A stretch of DNA of 33,815 nucleotides from contig NZ_JAAPBF010000062.1 of the NCBI RefSeq assembly GCF_022695985.1, positions 1-33,815 of the forward strand, given 5' to 3'. The position numbers and the translations under genes are program-made. The notes under the pieces are model-generated. The model saw only the letters and a list, made by a program, of their open reading frames with translations. It made no database searches and had not been told where the DNA came from. Source of the stretch: Streptomyces sp. NP-1717. Its GTDB lineage: Bacteria; Actinomycetota; Actinomycetes; Streptomycetales; Streptomycetaceae. This document shows, one piece after another, positions 1-7,425 of the stretch; positions within the stretch are counted from its first letter, which is position 1, and every line of letters begins with the position of its first letter.

Positions 1-1372
1 GTGGCGGTGCGGGTGCCGGGGCCGGGGCCGCCTCCGGGACCGGCGCGGGTGCGGGCCCGGCCAGGGGCACTCCCGGGGCGCGGCCGCCGGCCTGCCCCGA
101 TCCGTCGGTGTCGCCGTCGGCGCCCAACAACGCCTGCGGCAGCACGAGTACGGCTTGGATCCCGCCGTAGATGTTGGCGTGCAGCCGGACGGCGATGCCG
201 TGCCGCCGGGCGAGGGCCGACACCACGAACAGCCCGATGCGTCCGTCCTGGAGGAGATGGGCCACATTGACCTGGTCGGGGTCGGCGAGCAGGGCGTTCA
301 TCCGCTTCCACTCGTCGGCGGGCATACCGAGCCCGCGGTCCTCGACCTCGATCGCCAGTCCGGCGGTGACCTGCTGGGCGCGGAGCAGGACTTGGGTGTG
401 CGGCGCCGAGAACAGCGTGGCGTTCTCGACGAGTTCGGCCAGCAGGTGGACGACGTCGGCGACGGCGTGCCCGCGCAGGGTGCCGTTGACGGGCGGTACG
501 AGTTTGACCCGTGGGTACTGCTCGACCTCCGCGACGGCGGAACGGAGCACCTCGGTGAGCGTGACCGGCCGGCTCCACTGGCGGCGCGAGATGGCGCCGC
601 CGAGTACGGCGAGATTCTCGGCGTGCCTGCGGATGCGGGTGGCGAGATGGTCGACCTGGAAGAGACCTTTCAGCAGATCCGGGTCCTCGACCTTGTTCTC
701 CAGCTCGTCCAGGAGCTGGATCTCGCGGTGCACCAGCGACTGGAGCCGCCGGGCGAGGTTGACGAAGACCTCGACCTTCTGTTCGTTGCCGACGCTGCTC
801 GACAGCCGCGACGCCTGGACGACGGCCGCGATGGCGTGCTCCTGGGACCGCCCCAGTTCCTGTGCGAGCAGGTCCAGTTCGTCGCCGACCGGTGGCTTCG
901 CCGGGTGGGGTCGCCGGGGCGGCGGGCCCTCGCCGCGGCGCAGCTGTTCCACGACGCCGCGCAGGTCGGCCTGGGCCCGGGCGCTCGACCGGCGCAGCGC
1001 GTTGGAGCGGTCGTGCACGGATCTGGCGACGCGGTCGGCGCCGACGGCGGCGGCCGTCGTCGCGAGGACGCCGATCAGCACCGTCCCGACGACGGCGGCC
1101 CAGATCTCGGCGGTCGGTGCCATCCCGCCGGAGCGGACGGTCACGAGCACGGCGAGAAGGCCGCTGAGCGTGGTTATGACCGTCGGCACGACGGCGGCGC
1201 GCACGAGTTGGGGGCGTATACCGGCGTCGGGCGGCGCCTGTGCGGGCGGCTCGGGTGCGGCCCGGCCCTTGGCCGGCGACGCCTTGGCCGTGGGCGTACG
1301 GGTGCCCGGCCGGCCGTGCCGGCCGCCTTCCCGGCGATCTGGTCGCGCGGCGGGTGCGCGAAGTTGAGACAT
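1..1372 (-). CDS. Conservon-type sensor histidine kinase-like ATPase (partial, C-terminus outside window)
   Basis: Membrane sensor with a GHKL ATPase domain, the type that heads Streptomyces conservons (CvnA-like). The ATG at 1372 is preceded by GAGGA about 8 bases upstream. The 457 codons in the window run off the left edge without a stop. A Pro/Ala/Arg-rich N-terminus is followed by two hydrophobic segments (about residues 57-80 and 89-113), then a helical region (about 170-260) with the ARRLQSLVHREIQLLDELE-type stretch and DHLATR-RRHAENL typical of this group. The ATPase domain shows an N box (ENATLFS, about 317-323), a G1 box (DRGLGMP, 345-351) and a G2-like GRIGLFVVSALARRHG (about 378-392). 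An Ala/Pro-rich tail begins near 416. No classical phospho-acceptor H-box is obvious. In conservons the next genes encode a roadblock protein, a DUF742 protein and a small GTPase, which should lie just left of this window. The family call is firm; the ligand is unknown. Confidence 0.85.
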   Translation of the reverse strand, partial: MSQLRAPAARPDRREGGRHGRPGTRTPTAKASPAKGRAAPEPPAQAPPDAGIRPQLVRAAVVPTVITTLSGLLAVLVTVRSGGMAPTAEIWAAVVGTVLIGVLATTAAAVGADRVARSVHDRSNALRRSSARAQADLRGVVEQLRRGEGPPPRRPHPAKPPVGDELDLLAQELGRSQEHAIAAVVQASRLSSSVGNEQKVEVFVNLARRLQSLVHREIQLLDELENKVEDPDLLKGLFQVDHLATRIRRHAENLAVLGGAISRRQWSRPVTLTEVLRSAVAEVEQYPRVKLVPPVNGTLRGHAVADVVHLLAELVENATLFSAPHTQVLLRAQQVTAGLAIEVEDRGLGMPADEWKRMNALLADPDQVNVAHLLQDGRIGLFVVSALARRHGIAVRLHANIYGGIQAVLVLPQALLGADGDTDGSGQAGGRAPGVPLAGPAPAPVPEAAPAPAPAPP

Positions 1373-1722
1373 CAGCGTCCTCGGTACGTGGGGCCCCAGG
1401 CATTCGGTGTTCTGCGGCTCTGTGGTGCGTGGTGCGGTTGTGTGGTGCGCGTGCGTCGGTGTGACGGCGGGCGGACATGCGAAAGAAGCCCAGCGTTGAT
1501 CACCGAGCACACACGGTAGTTGGCGAATAGTCAGTTTCGGCGGGCAGTTGACGAACTTGCCCACAGAGCATCCCGCTCCGGTATGAGTCGTCGCACAACA
1601 GTCCGAAACAGTGCAATCGCGCTGAGGGCCGGAGCGGTTGCCCACGTCTCCGGCCCCGGCCGTGTCCGACAAATGACGCCGTCCGCCTGTCGCCCCGCGG
1701 CCGCGCGGGGGTCTCCGCCGGG
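1373..1722. other. Gene-free stretch upstream of the sensor kinase
   Basis: These 350 bases lie between the start of the sensor gene (minus) and the stop of the SIS gene (minus). I see no credible gene: the open frames crossing it on the plus strand are antisense extensions of the kinase region. It should hold the kinase promoter, but I could not find a convincing -35/-10 pair. A GC hairpin after the SIS gene is listed separately. Confidence 0.5.
1693..1710 (-). terminator. Possible hairpin terminator after the SIS gene
   Basis: CCCCGCG and CGCGGGG form a perfect 7-bp stem with a 4-base loop, 12 bases past the SIS stop codon. No T-run follows on the minus strand, which is common for Streptomyces terminators but leaves the call weak. 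Confidence 0.35.
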
Positions 1723-2616
1723 CTACCCGTCGGCGAGAATCACCGAACGGGTGAGGTGGCGCGGCCGGTCGGGGTCGAGACCCCGCGCGTCGGCGAGCGC
1801 GAGTGCGAGGCGCTGGATCCGTACGAGTTCGGCGAGTGGGTCGAGTTCACCGGCCACCCACAGTCCGCCGGTCGCGCCGACCTGCTCGGCGAGACCGTCG
1901 GGCACGGGGCCGAGCAGCCAGGTCGCAGTGCCCTCGGTGGTGATGCTGATGGGACCGTGCCGGTACTCCATCGCGGGATAGGACTCCGTCCAGGCAAGCG
2001 CCGCCTCCCGCATCTTGAGGGCGCCCTCGTTGGCCAGTCCGACGGTCCAGCCCTGCCCGAGGAACGTGAACTGCGAGCAGTCGGTGACCCCTTCGGGCAG
2101 CGGCTCCGCCACGGCGCGCTCCGCGTCGGCGACCACCGACTCGGTGTGCAGGCCGAGATGGGCGCGGAGCAGGGTGAGGGCCGTGGTGGCGAACCGGGTC
2201 TGCACGACGGACTGTTCGTCGGCGAAGCCGAGGACGACCAGGTCGTCGGCGGCCGAGCTGATCGGCGTCTCGGGGTCGGCGGTGATCGCGGTCGTCCGGG
2301 CGGCGGTGCCGCGTGCGGCGGCCAGCAGTTGAAGCACCTCGGTGGTGGTACCGGACCGGGTCAGCGCCACCACGCGGTCGTACCGTCGGCCGGCCGGGAA
2401 CTCGGACGCGGCGAAGGCGTCGGTCTCCCCCTGGCCCGCGCCCTCCCGGAGCGCCGCGTACGCCTGGGCCATGTAGTACGAGGTGCCGCAGCCGACGACC
2501 GCCGTGCGCTCACCGGCCACGGGAAGCCGATCCGTACCGCGCAGGCCGTCGGCCAGCTCCGCCGCCCGGCTCCAGCTCGCGGGCTGACTGGCCAGTTCCG
2601 TCTGGACAAAGGTCAC
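1723..2616 (-). CDS. SIS-domain sugar isomerase/deaminase-like protein (AgaS/GlmS isomerase-half type)
   Basis: A 297-aa soluble protein made of two SIS domains, the fold that isomerises or deaminates amino-sugar phosphates. I chose GTG at 2616 because it gives the family-typical beginning (VTFVQTELASQPASW) and has a GGAGAG ribosome site; the frame stays open far upstream, but that part overlaps the divergent DeoR gene and is antisense. Visible motifs are AVVGCGTSYYMAQ (phosphate-binding loop of the first SIS domain), ALTRSGTTTEVLQLL, and EGALKMREAALAWTESYPA followed by YRHGPISIT in the second domain. There is no N-terminal glutamine amidotransferase domain, so it is not a full GlmS. It is divergent from a DeoR regulator with repeated operator-like sequence between them, so an AgaR/AgaS-like pair for amino-sugar catabolism is the best inference. 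The exact substrate is not readable. Confidence 0.85.
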   Translation of the reverse strand: MTFVQTELASQPASWSRAAELADGLRGTDRLPVAGERTAVVGCGTSYYMAQAYAALREGAGQGETDAFAASEFPAGRRYDRVVALTRSGTTTEVLQLLAAARGTAARTTAITADPETPISSAADDLVVLGFADEQSVVQTRFATTALTLLRAHLGLHTESVVADAERAVAEPLPEGVTDCSQFTFLGQGWTVGLANEGALKMREAALAWTESYPAMEYRHGPISITTEGTATWLLGPVPDGLAEQVGATGGLWVAGELDPLAELVRIQRLALALADARGLDPDRPRHLTRSVILADG

Positions 2617-2678
2617 GTCGGCTCTCCACTCTCGATCTCTGTGGTGAAAATGCTTGTTCATGCATGCTAGAGCAGCAT

Positions 2679-2735
2679 TTCGAGCACCTTCAAGCAAACT
2701 TCCTCGGGCTTGAAGGGGGCTCGAAGGTGCTTGAA
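2679..2735. promoter_or_regulatory. Repeated dyad operator between SIS gene and DeoR regulator
   Basis: The 17-base TTCGAGCACCTTCAAGC (2679-2695) recurs inverted as GCTTGAAGGGGGCTCGAA (2708-2725), differing only by one inserted or changed position. A third related copy, TCGAAGGTGCTTGAA, overlaps at 2721-2735. CTTGAA/TTCAAG cores repeated through a divergent promoter region are what DeoR-family regulators commonly bind. Binding by the adjacent DeoR protein is inferred. Confidence 0.6.
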
Positions 2736-2763
2736 TGATCCGAGGAGTGGCGAAGGAGACGCG

Positions 2764-3555
2764 GTGAACCGCTACGAACGGCACAACACCCTGCTCGAAC
2801 TGCTCGCCGAGCGGGGCCGGCTGGACGTGGACGAGGTCGCCGCCGAGCTGTCGGTGTCGGCGGCGACCGTACGCAGGGACCTCGACCATCTCGCCGAGCA
2901 GCAGCTGCTCACCCGCACCCGGGGCGGGGCGGCGGCGCACTCCGTCTCGTACGGGCTGCCGCCCCGCTACAAGTCGGTGGGGCGGTCGGCGGAGAAGCAG
3001 CGCATCGGCCGCGCCGCCGCCGCGCTGGTGGACCGGGGCATGGTGATCGGGCTCAACGGTGGCACGACGACGGCCGAGGTCGCGCGCGCGGTCGCGACGC
3101 GGGGCGATCTGGCCGGTGTGCCGGACAGGGGCGGGGAGCCGGCCGTCACCCTGGTGACCAACGCCCTCAACATCGCTCATGAACTGGCCGTGCGCCCGCA
3201 CATCAAGATCGTGACCACGGGCGGGGTGGCGATGCCCCAGTCGTACGAACTCGTGGGTCCGCTGGCCAGGCACATCCTGGGCGAGGTGAGTCTGGACATC
3301 GCCTTCATCGGCGCCGACGCCGTCGACGCGGAGTCGGGGGCGAGCGCGCGCAGCGAACACGAGGCGAGCGTCAACGCGCTGCTCGCCGCACGGGCGCGCA
3401 GGCTCGTGGTCGTGGCCGACAGTACGAAGCTGGGCACGCTGGCCTTCGCCCGGATCTGTCCGACGGAGGCCATCGGCACCCTGATCACGGACACCGGCGC
3501 CCCCGAACAGGCGAAGCTGTTCGAGGAGCGCGGCGTGACGGTCGTCCAGGTCTGA
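2764..3555 (+). CDS. DeoR-family transcriptional regulator
   Basis: A 263-aa DeoR/GlpR-type sugar-responsive repressor. GTG at 2764 has AAGGAG six bases upstream and gives the standard start (NRYERHNTLLELLAERGRLDV). The N-terminal winged helix-turn-helix covers about residues 4-58, with the recognition helix in SVSAATVRRDLDHLAEQQLLTRTRGGA. The C-terminal sensor domain (about 75-250) shows GLNGGTTTAEVARA, LVTNALNIAHEL, TTGG and DIAFIGADAVD, the usual phosphosugar-binding layout. It is divergent from the SIS-domain gene, and repeats in the shared promoter suggest it controls both itself and that gene. The ligand is probably a phosphorylated amino sugar (inference). Confidence 0.9.
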   Translation: MNRYERHNTLLELLAERGRLDVDEVAAELSVSAATVRRDLDHLAEQQLLTRTRGGAAAHSVSYGLPPRYKSVGRSAEKQRIGRAAAALVDRGMVIGLNGGTTTAEVARAVATRGDLAGVPDRGGEPAVTLVTNALNIAHELAVRPHIKIVTTGGVAMPQSYELVGPLARHILGEVSLDIAFIGADAVDAESGASARSEHEASVNALLAARARRLVVVADSTKLGTLAFARICPTEAIGTLITDTGAPEQAKLFEERGVTVVQV

Positions 3556-3572
3556 GCGGGGTCCGCGCACCC

Positions 3573-3746
3573 AGGCCCTGTCCGGCGGACCTTCGGGGGC
3601 CCGGAACGCCTGGCACGGCACCTCGCCGCGTCGGCAGTGTTCTCGAAGACGTGCGAGTACGTCCAGTACGAGCCCGATCCTCCGCCTTGCGACGCACCGC
3701 ACCGGACGCCCCGGGCCGATCCCCGAAAATCCGCCGGACAGGCCCT
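3573..3746. mobile_element. MITE-like element with 26-bp terminal inverted repeats
   Basis: The left end AGGCCCTGTCCGGCGGAC... (3573-3598) and the right end (3721-3746) are inverted copies matching at 23 of 26 bases. They enclose about 120 bases with no gene, including the internal dyad GTAC-GTCCA-GTAC near 3657-3669. The element fills the gap between two convergent genes. Short elements with AGGCCCTGTCCGG-type ends are, as I remember, scattered in Streptomyces genomes and presumably mobilised in trans. No clear target-site duplication is visible. It could also serve as a bidirectional terminator. Confidence 0.6.
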
Positions 3747-3771
3747 GGCAGGGCGCTCGGCACCGGCCGCG

Positions 3772-5124
3772 TTACGGCGCGCTCTGCGCGGAGGGCGCCG
3801 ACTCGGCGGGGCCCGAGCCCGCGCCGGGGCCGGTCTCCGTCCTGGCCGTCACGCCTTCCGTGCCCGTGGCCCGGTCCGCCGTCCCGGAGTCCGCACCCGG
3901 TGCGGGGGCCGCGGTCGCCGTGGCCGTCGCCGCGACGGAGGCCGTGGCCGAAACCGCGGCCTTCTCCCCGGCCGGAGCCGCCTCCGGCCAGCCGTCGGCC
4001 GGCGGGAGGGCGACCGGACGCCACCACGGGGCACCGGGGATGGTCTCGGTCAGCGTCGGCTCGTAGGACTCCCCGGGCCGGGGCAGCGCGATCGTTACGC
4101 CCGCCTCGGCGGCGGCGGCGACCGTGCCCTCGCCGGGCTCGGCCCACGGGTGCGGGGCGAGGTTGAAGGTGCCCCAGTGGATCGGGAGCATCACGCCGCA
4201 CGGCTCGCCCTGCTGGAGGTCGAGGTGCGCCCGCAGCCCCTCGGCGGGGGTCATGTGGATGTCCGGCCAGTATTCGCTGTAGGCGCCGATCTGGATCATC
4301 GTGGCGTCGAAGGGGCCGTGCGCGGCGCCGATGTCGCGGAAGCCGGAGAAGTAGCCGGTGTCACCGCTGTGGTAGACGCGGTGCTCGGGTCCCGCGACGG
4401 CCCAGGACGCCCAGAGGGTGTGCTGCTGGTTGCGCAGACCGCGGCCGCAGAAGTGGCGCGCGGGGGTCGCGGTGAAGGAGATGCCCGCCACCTCGGCGGT
4501 CTCGTTCCAGTCCAGTTCGCGCAGGCGCGACGCGGGCACGCCCCAGTGCTCCAGGTGGGCGCCGACGCCCAGCGGCACCGCGAAGACGGTGTTCGTGGAG
4601 GCGAGGCCCTTGATCGTCGGCAGATCGAGGTGGTCGTAGTGGTCGTGCGAGATGACGACGACGTCGACCGGCCCGAGCGCGGCGAGTGAGACGGGCACGG
4701 GGTGCAGCCGCTTCGGTCCTGCGAAGGAGAAGGGGGAGCAGCGCTCGCCCCAGACCGGATCGAAGAGCACGCGCCGGCCGTCGATCTCGGCGAGGACGCT
4801 GGAGTGGCCCATCCAGGTCAGCCGCAGCCCGGAGACGGGCGGGACGGCGAGGTCGGCCAGGGTGTCCTGATGGACGGGGATGGGACCGGCGGGCGCGCGC
4901 CGGGCCCGCGCCTCTTTACGGAGGTAGACCTTCGACAGTTCCAGCATGGAGCCGGACGGTCTGGTTCTCGCGGTGCCCTCGGGGTTCTGGAACACACCGT
5001 CGGCGAAGTTCGGGGAACGGTGGATCCGCTCCAGGCGTTCGCCGGCCGAGTCGGCCCCGAAGGCCTCGGACCGCATCGCGCGCAGCCGGGAGCGGAGTGA
5101 GGGTGGGGAGCCGGCGCCGTTCAC
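3772..5124 (-). CDS. Metallo-beta-lactamase-fold hydrolase (NAPE-PLD/UlaG-like) with low-complexity tail
   Basis: A 450-aa metal-dependent hydrolase. GTG at 5124 has AGGAG in good position. The metal-binding motif HDHYDH lies at residues 160-165; further ligands are in PARHFCGRG, SGDTGYF and LPIHWGTFNL. The N-terminal RSPNFADGVFQNP and MGHSSVLAEIDGRRVLFDPVWGERCSP resemble the N-acyl-phosphatidylethanolamine phospholipase D-like branch, which in bacteria has mostly unassigned substrates. The enzyme core ends near residue 385. The last about 70 residues are almost only Ala, Thr, Pro, Gly, Ser and Glu, unusual for this family. No signal peptide is visible, so it is probably cytoplasmic. Upstream on the minus strand CATAAT (5158-5153) could be a -10 box; no clear -35 is seen. 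Confidence 0.85.
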   Translation of the reverse strand: MNGAGSPPSLRSRLRAMRSEAFGADSAGERLERIHRSPNFADGVFQNPEGTARTRPSGSMLELSKVYLRKEARARRAPAGPIPVHQDTLADLAVPPVSGLRLTWMGHSSVLAEIDGRRVLFDPVWGERCSPFSFAGPKRLHPVPVSLAALGPVDVVVISHDHYDHLDLPTIKGLASTNTVFAVPLGVGAHLEHWGVPASRLRELDWNETAEVAGISFTATPARHFCGRGLRNQQHTLWASWAVAGPEHRVYHSGDTGYFSGFRDIGAAHGPFDATMIQIGAYSEYWPDIHMTPAEGLRAHLDLQQGEPCGVMLPIHWGTFNLAPHPWAEPGEGTVAAAAEAGVTIALPRPGESYEPTLTETIPGAPWWRPVALPPADGWPEAAPAGEKAAVSATASVAATATATAAPAPGADSGTADRATGTEGVTARTETGPGAGSGPAESAPSAQSAP

Positions 5125-5363
5125 TGCATCTCCTGAAGGTTCGGTTCATCCCATTATGGGCGGTTTATCGGACCGGGGTGCCATGCCGGTTGTGCCGTCC
5201 GGGGCACGGTGGTGCAACGTCCGGCCGATCTCGCGGATTCCCCCGCGCGGCCACCGACCGGCGAGATCCGGCCACCCGGTCGCCGCCGCGCACGCGCCTG
5301 ACACCCCCCTCCGGGGCCGCCCGCCGAGCCCACGCGACCGCCCGCCGAGCGTCCGTGATCTCT

Positions 5364-5393
5364 TTGACAGCCGCACGCCCCGCTCCCGATACT
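5364..5393 (+). promoter_or_regulatory. Predicted housekeeping promoter for the amino-acid dehydrogenase gene
   Basis: TTGACA (5364-5369) is followed after 18 bases by GATACT (5388-5393), a good match to the Streptomyces principal-sigma consensus. Transcription would begin near 5400, leaving about 50 bases of leader with GGAGG just before the ATG at 5452. The whole 5125-5451 gap (327 bases) between divergent genes shows no other gene. Confidence 0.6.
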
Positions 5394-5451
5394 GACTTCC
5401 CATTCAGTTGCAGTACTCCCCCATGGTCTGCCGTCGTGCCTGGAGGCACCA

Positions 5452-6633
5452 ATGTCCCCCCTGATATCGCTGACGTGGACCGACGACGTGACCGGCCGCG
5501 AGGGATATCTGGTCGTCGACCGGCTGGTGCGCGGCGTCTCCAGCGGCGGGCTCCGGATGCGCGAGGGCTGCTCGCTGGACGAGGTGACCGGGCTCGCCCG
5601 TGGCATGACCATGAAAGAGGCCCTGCACTACGACGACGGCTCCTCGGCGCGCTACATCCCGCTCGGCGGCGCCAAGGGCGGTATCGACTGCGATCCCCGG
5701 GACCCCGCGGCGTACGGCATCCTCGTCCGCTACCTGCGGGCCGTCCGCCCGTACATCGAGACCGTCTGGACCACGGGCGAGGACCTGGGACTGACCCAGG
5801 ACCTGATCGACAGGGCCGCCGCCGACGCGGGGCTCGTCTCGACCATTCAGGCGATCCATCCGCTCCTGGACGACGAGCGGGCCGCGCGCCGGCGTCTCGC
5901 CGACGCCTTCGCCGTGGACGTCGACGGCATCGGCCTCGACGAACTCGCCGGGGGCTGCGGCGTGGCCGAGGCCGCGCTCACCGCGCTCGACCGGGCGGGG
6001 GTGCCGCACGCCGGGACGCGCGTCGCGCTCCAGGGGCTGGGGACGATGGGCGGGGCGACCGCGCGGTTCCTGTCCCGGGCCGGGCTCAGGGTCGTGGCCG
6101 TGGCGGACGTCAAGGGGACCATCGCCTGTCCGGACGGCCTGGACGTCGAGTCGCTGCTCGCCGCGCGTGACCCGTTCGGGACCGTGGACCGCGCGGTGCT
6201 GCGGCCCGGCGACCGGGAACTGCCGGGTGACGCCTGGCTGTCGGCGGACGCCGAGATCCTGGTGCCCGCGGCCGTCTCGTACGCGATCGACACCACCAAC
6301 CAGGCGCGGATCACGGCCCGTTGGATCGTCGAGGCGGCGAACATGCCCGTCCTGGCCGAGGCGGAGGTACTGCTGGCCGCCCGCGGGATCACGGTGCTGC
6401 CGGACGTCGTCGTCAACTCCGCCACGAACGCCTGGTGGTGGTGGACCCTCTTCGGCGACATCGGGGCCGACGCGGACGAGGCCTTCGCCCATACGCGCCG
6501 CTCCATGCGCGCGCTGACGGAGCTGATGCTGGCGCGTGCGGAGGCCGGGGGCACCACCCCCAGGGCCGCCGCACACGCCATCGCCGCCGACCGACTGCCC
6601 CTGATAGCCGAGCGGTTCGGCCACTACCGCTGA
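5452..6633 (+). CDS. Glu/Leu/Phe/Val dehydrogenase family protein
   Basis: A 393-aa NAD(P)-dependent amino-acid dehydrogenase homologue. ATG at 5452 follows a GGAGG site. The dimerisation/substrate domain has the SSGGLRM segment (about 30-36), MTMKEAL with Lys55, and the glycine-rich LGGAKGGID with the presumed catalytic Lys75; TTGEDLG supplies the conserved Asp (about 111). The Rossmann domain has GLGTMGG (195-201). EAANMPV and LPDVVVNSATNAWWWW follow, the latter close to the PD-x-NAGG region of leucine/valine dehydrogenases but without its GG. The usual role is reversible oxidative deamination of branched-chain or aromatic amino acids. Because the VNSATNAWWWW segment departs from classic Glu/Leu dehydrogenases, the substrate may be different. 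It has its own promoter and no operon partner. Confidence 0.82.
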   Translation: MSPLISLTWTDDVTGREGYLVVDRLVRGVSSGGLRMREGCSLDEVTGLARGMTMKEALHYDDGSSARYIPLGGAKGGIDCDPRDPAAYGILVRYLRAVRPYIETVWTTGEDLGLTQDLIDRAAADAGLVSTIQAIHPLLDDERAARRRLADAFAVDVDGIGLDELAGGCGVAEAALTALDRAGVPHAGTRVALQGLGTMGGATARFLSRAGLRVVAVADVKGTIACPDGLDVESLLAARDPFGTVDRAVLRPGDRELPGDAWLSADAEILVPAAVSYAIDTTNQARITARWIVEAANMPVLAEAEVLLAARGITVLPDVVVNSATNAWWWWTLFGDIGADADEAFAHTRRSMRALTELMLARAEAGGTTPRAAAHAIAADRLPLIAERFGHYR

Positions 6634-6694
6634 CCGGCGGGTACCGGGAGAGCGGCGGTTTACAGGCCCGCGATTTCTGTCAACAGGCGGGGGT

Positions 6695-6707
6695 TAGGGT
6701 TCAGTTG
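6695..6707 (+). promoter_or_regulatory. Possible leaderless promoter of the TetR gene
   Basis: TAGGGT (6695-6700) resembles a -10 box and lies exactly seven bases before the GTG at 6707, so transcription would begin on or next to the start codon. No ribosome-binding site precedes that GTG, which fits a leaderless mRNA. The -35 region is not convincing. Confidence 0.4.
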
Positions 6708-7330
6708 TGGCGAGAGTAAGGCTGAGTGTGGAGGAGCGGCGCGAGGACCTGCTGCGCGCCGCGATCGAGCAGATCCAGACCCGGGGGGTGGCCGCCGTGC
6801 GCATCGCGGATGTCGCCGCCGCCCTCGGAGTGAGTAACGCCCTCGTGCTGTACCACTTCTCCACGAAGGAGAAGCTGCTCGCCGCCGCCTTCCGGCACGC
6901 GGCGGAGGAAGACCTGGCGCAGTTGCGGGAGTTGCTCGGCCGCGGTACCGGCGCGCTGCGCCGGCTGCACGCCGCCACCCGCTGGTACGCGCCGACCGGC
7001 GAGGCCAAGGGCTGGCGGCTGTGGATCGAGGGATGGGCGGCGGCGCCGCGCGAGCCCGCGCTGCACGAGGTGGCGAGCGAACTCGACCAGCAGTGGAAGA
7101 CGGCGCTCGCCGCGGTCATCACCGAGGGCGTCGACGCCGGGGAGTTCCGCTGTGCGGACCCGGTGGCGACGGCCTGGCGGCTGACGGCGCTGCTGGACGG
7201 CCTCGCGGTGCAGATGACGTCGTACGCGGGATCGCTGACCCGCACCACCCTGCTGGAGTGGTCGGACGAGGCGCTCGCGCGTGAACTGGGTGTCGACCGG
7301 GCGGTCCTCACCGCCGCCGGCCCCTCGTGA
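6707..7330 (+). CDS. TetR-family transcriptional regulator
   Basis: A 207-aa TetR/AcrR regulator. The N-terminal helix-turn-helix (about residues 7-55) contains REDLLRAAIEQIQTRGVAAVRIADVAAALGVSNALVLYHFSTKEKLLAAAF in near-canonical form. The C-terminal ligand domain contains WRLWIEGWAAAPREPALHEVASELDQQW, a pattern I associate with BetI-like actinobacterial TetR proteins. The start codon has no Shine-Dalgarno sequence and may be leaderless. The PfkB kinase follows 95 bases downstream on the same strand and may be cotranscribed. The ligand is unknown; the neighbouring dehydrogenase and kinase are the nearest candidates for regulation. Confidence 0.88.
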   Translation: MARVRLSVEERREDLLRAAIEQIQTRGVAAVRIADVAAALGVSNALVLYHFSTKEKLLAAAFRHAAEEDLAQLRELLGRGTGALRRLHAATRWYAPTGEAKGWRLWIEGWAAAPREPALHEVASELDQQWKTALAAVITEGVDAGEFRCADPVATAWRLTALLDGLAVQMTSYAGSLTRTTLLEWSDEALARELGVDRAVLTAAGPS

Positions 7331-7425
7331 CCGCCCCCGCCGGTGACACACACCCGGCGGGGCGGCCGGCGCCACGACGGCCGTACTGTGGCGGGCATCC
7401 GGAACCCGGAACGAAGGTGGAGACC

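Noticed and set aside
155..1519. Long plus-strand open frames (454 and 398 codons) over the sensor kinase
   Set aside because: They are antisense to a minus-strand frame with clear N, G1 and G2 ATPase boxes; their products are Arg/Asp/Gly-rich with no family motif.
2617..3702. Upstream extension of the SIS-domain frame to 659 codons
   Set aside because: It runs antisense through the whole DeoR gene and its operator; the SIS family starts at the GTG at 2616 with a ribosome site.
3637..4689. Plus-strand 350-codon frame across the MITE-like element and the hydrolase gene
   Set aside because: Antisense shadow of the metallo-beta-lactamase-fold gene; no motifs, Arg/Gly-rich.
7327..7425. Longer PfkB start overlapping the TetR stop (GTGA)
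   Set aside because: The overlap is tempting, but the extra 33 residues are Pro/Arg-rich, unlike kinase N-termini, and the GTG at 7426 has a better site.
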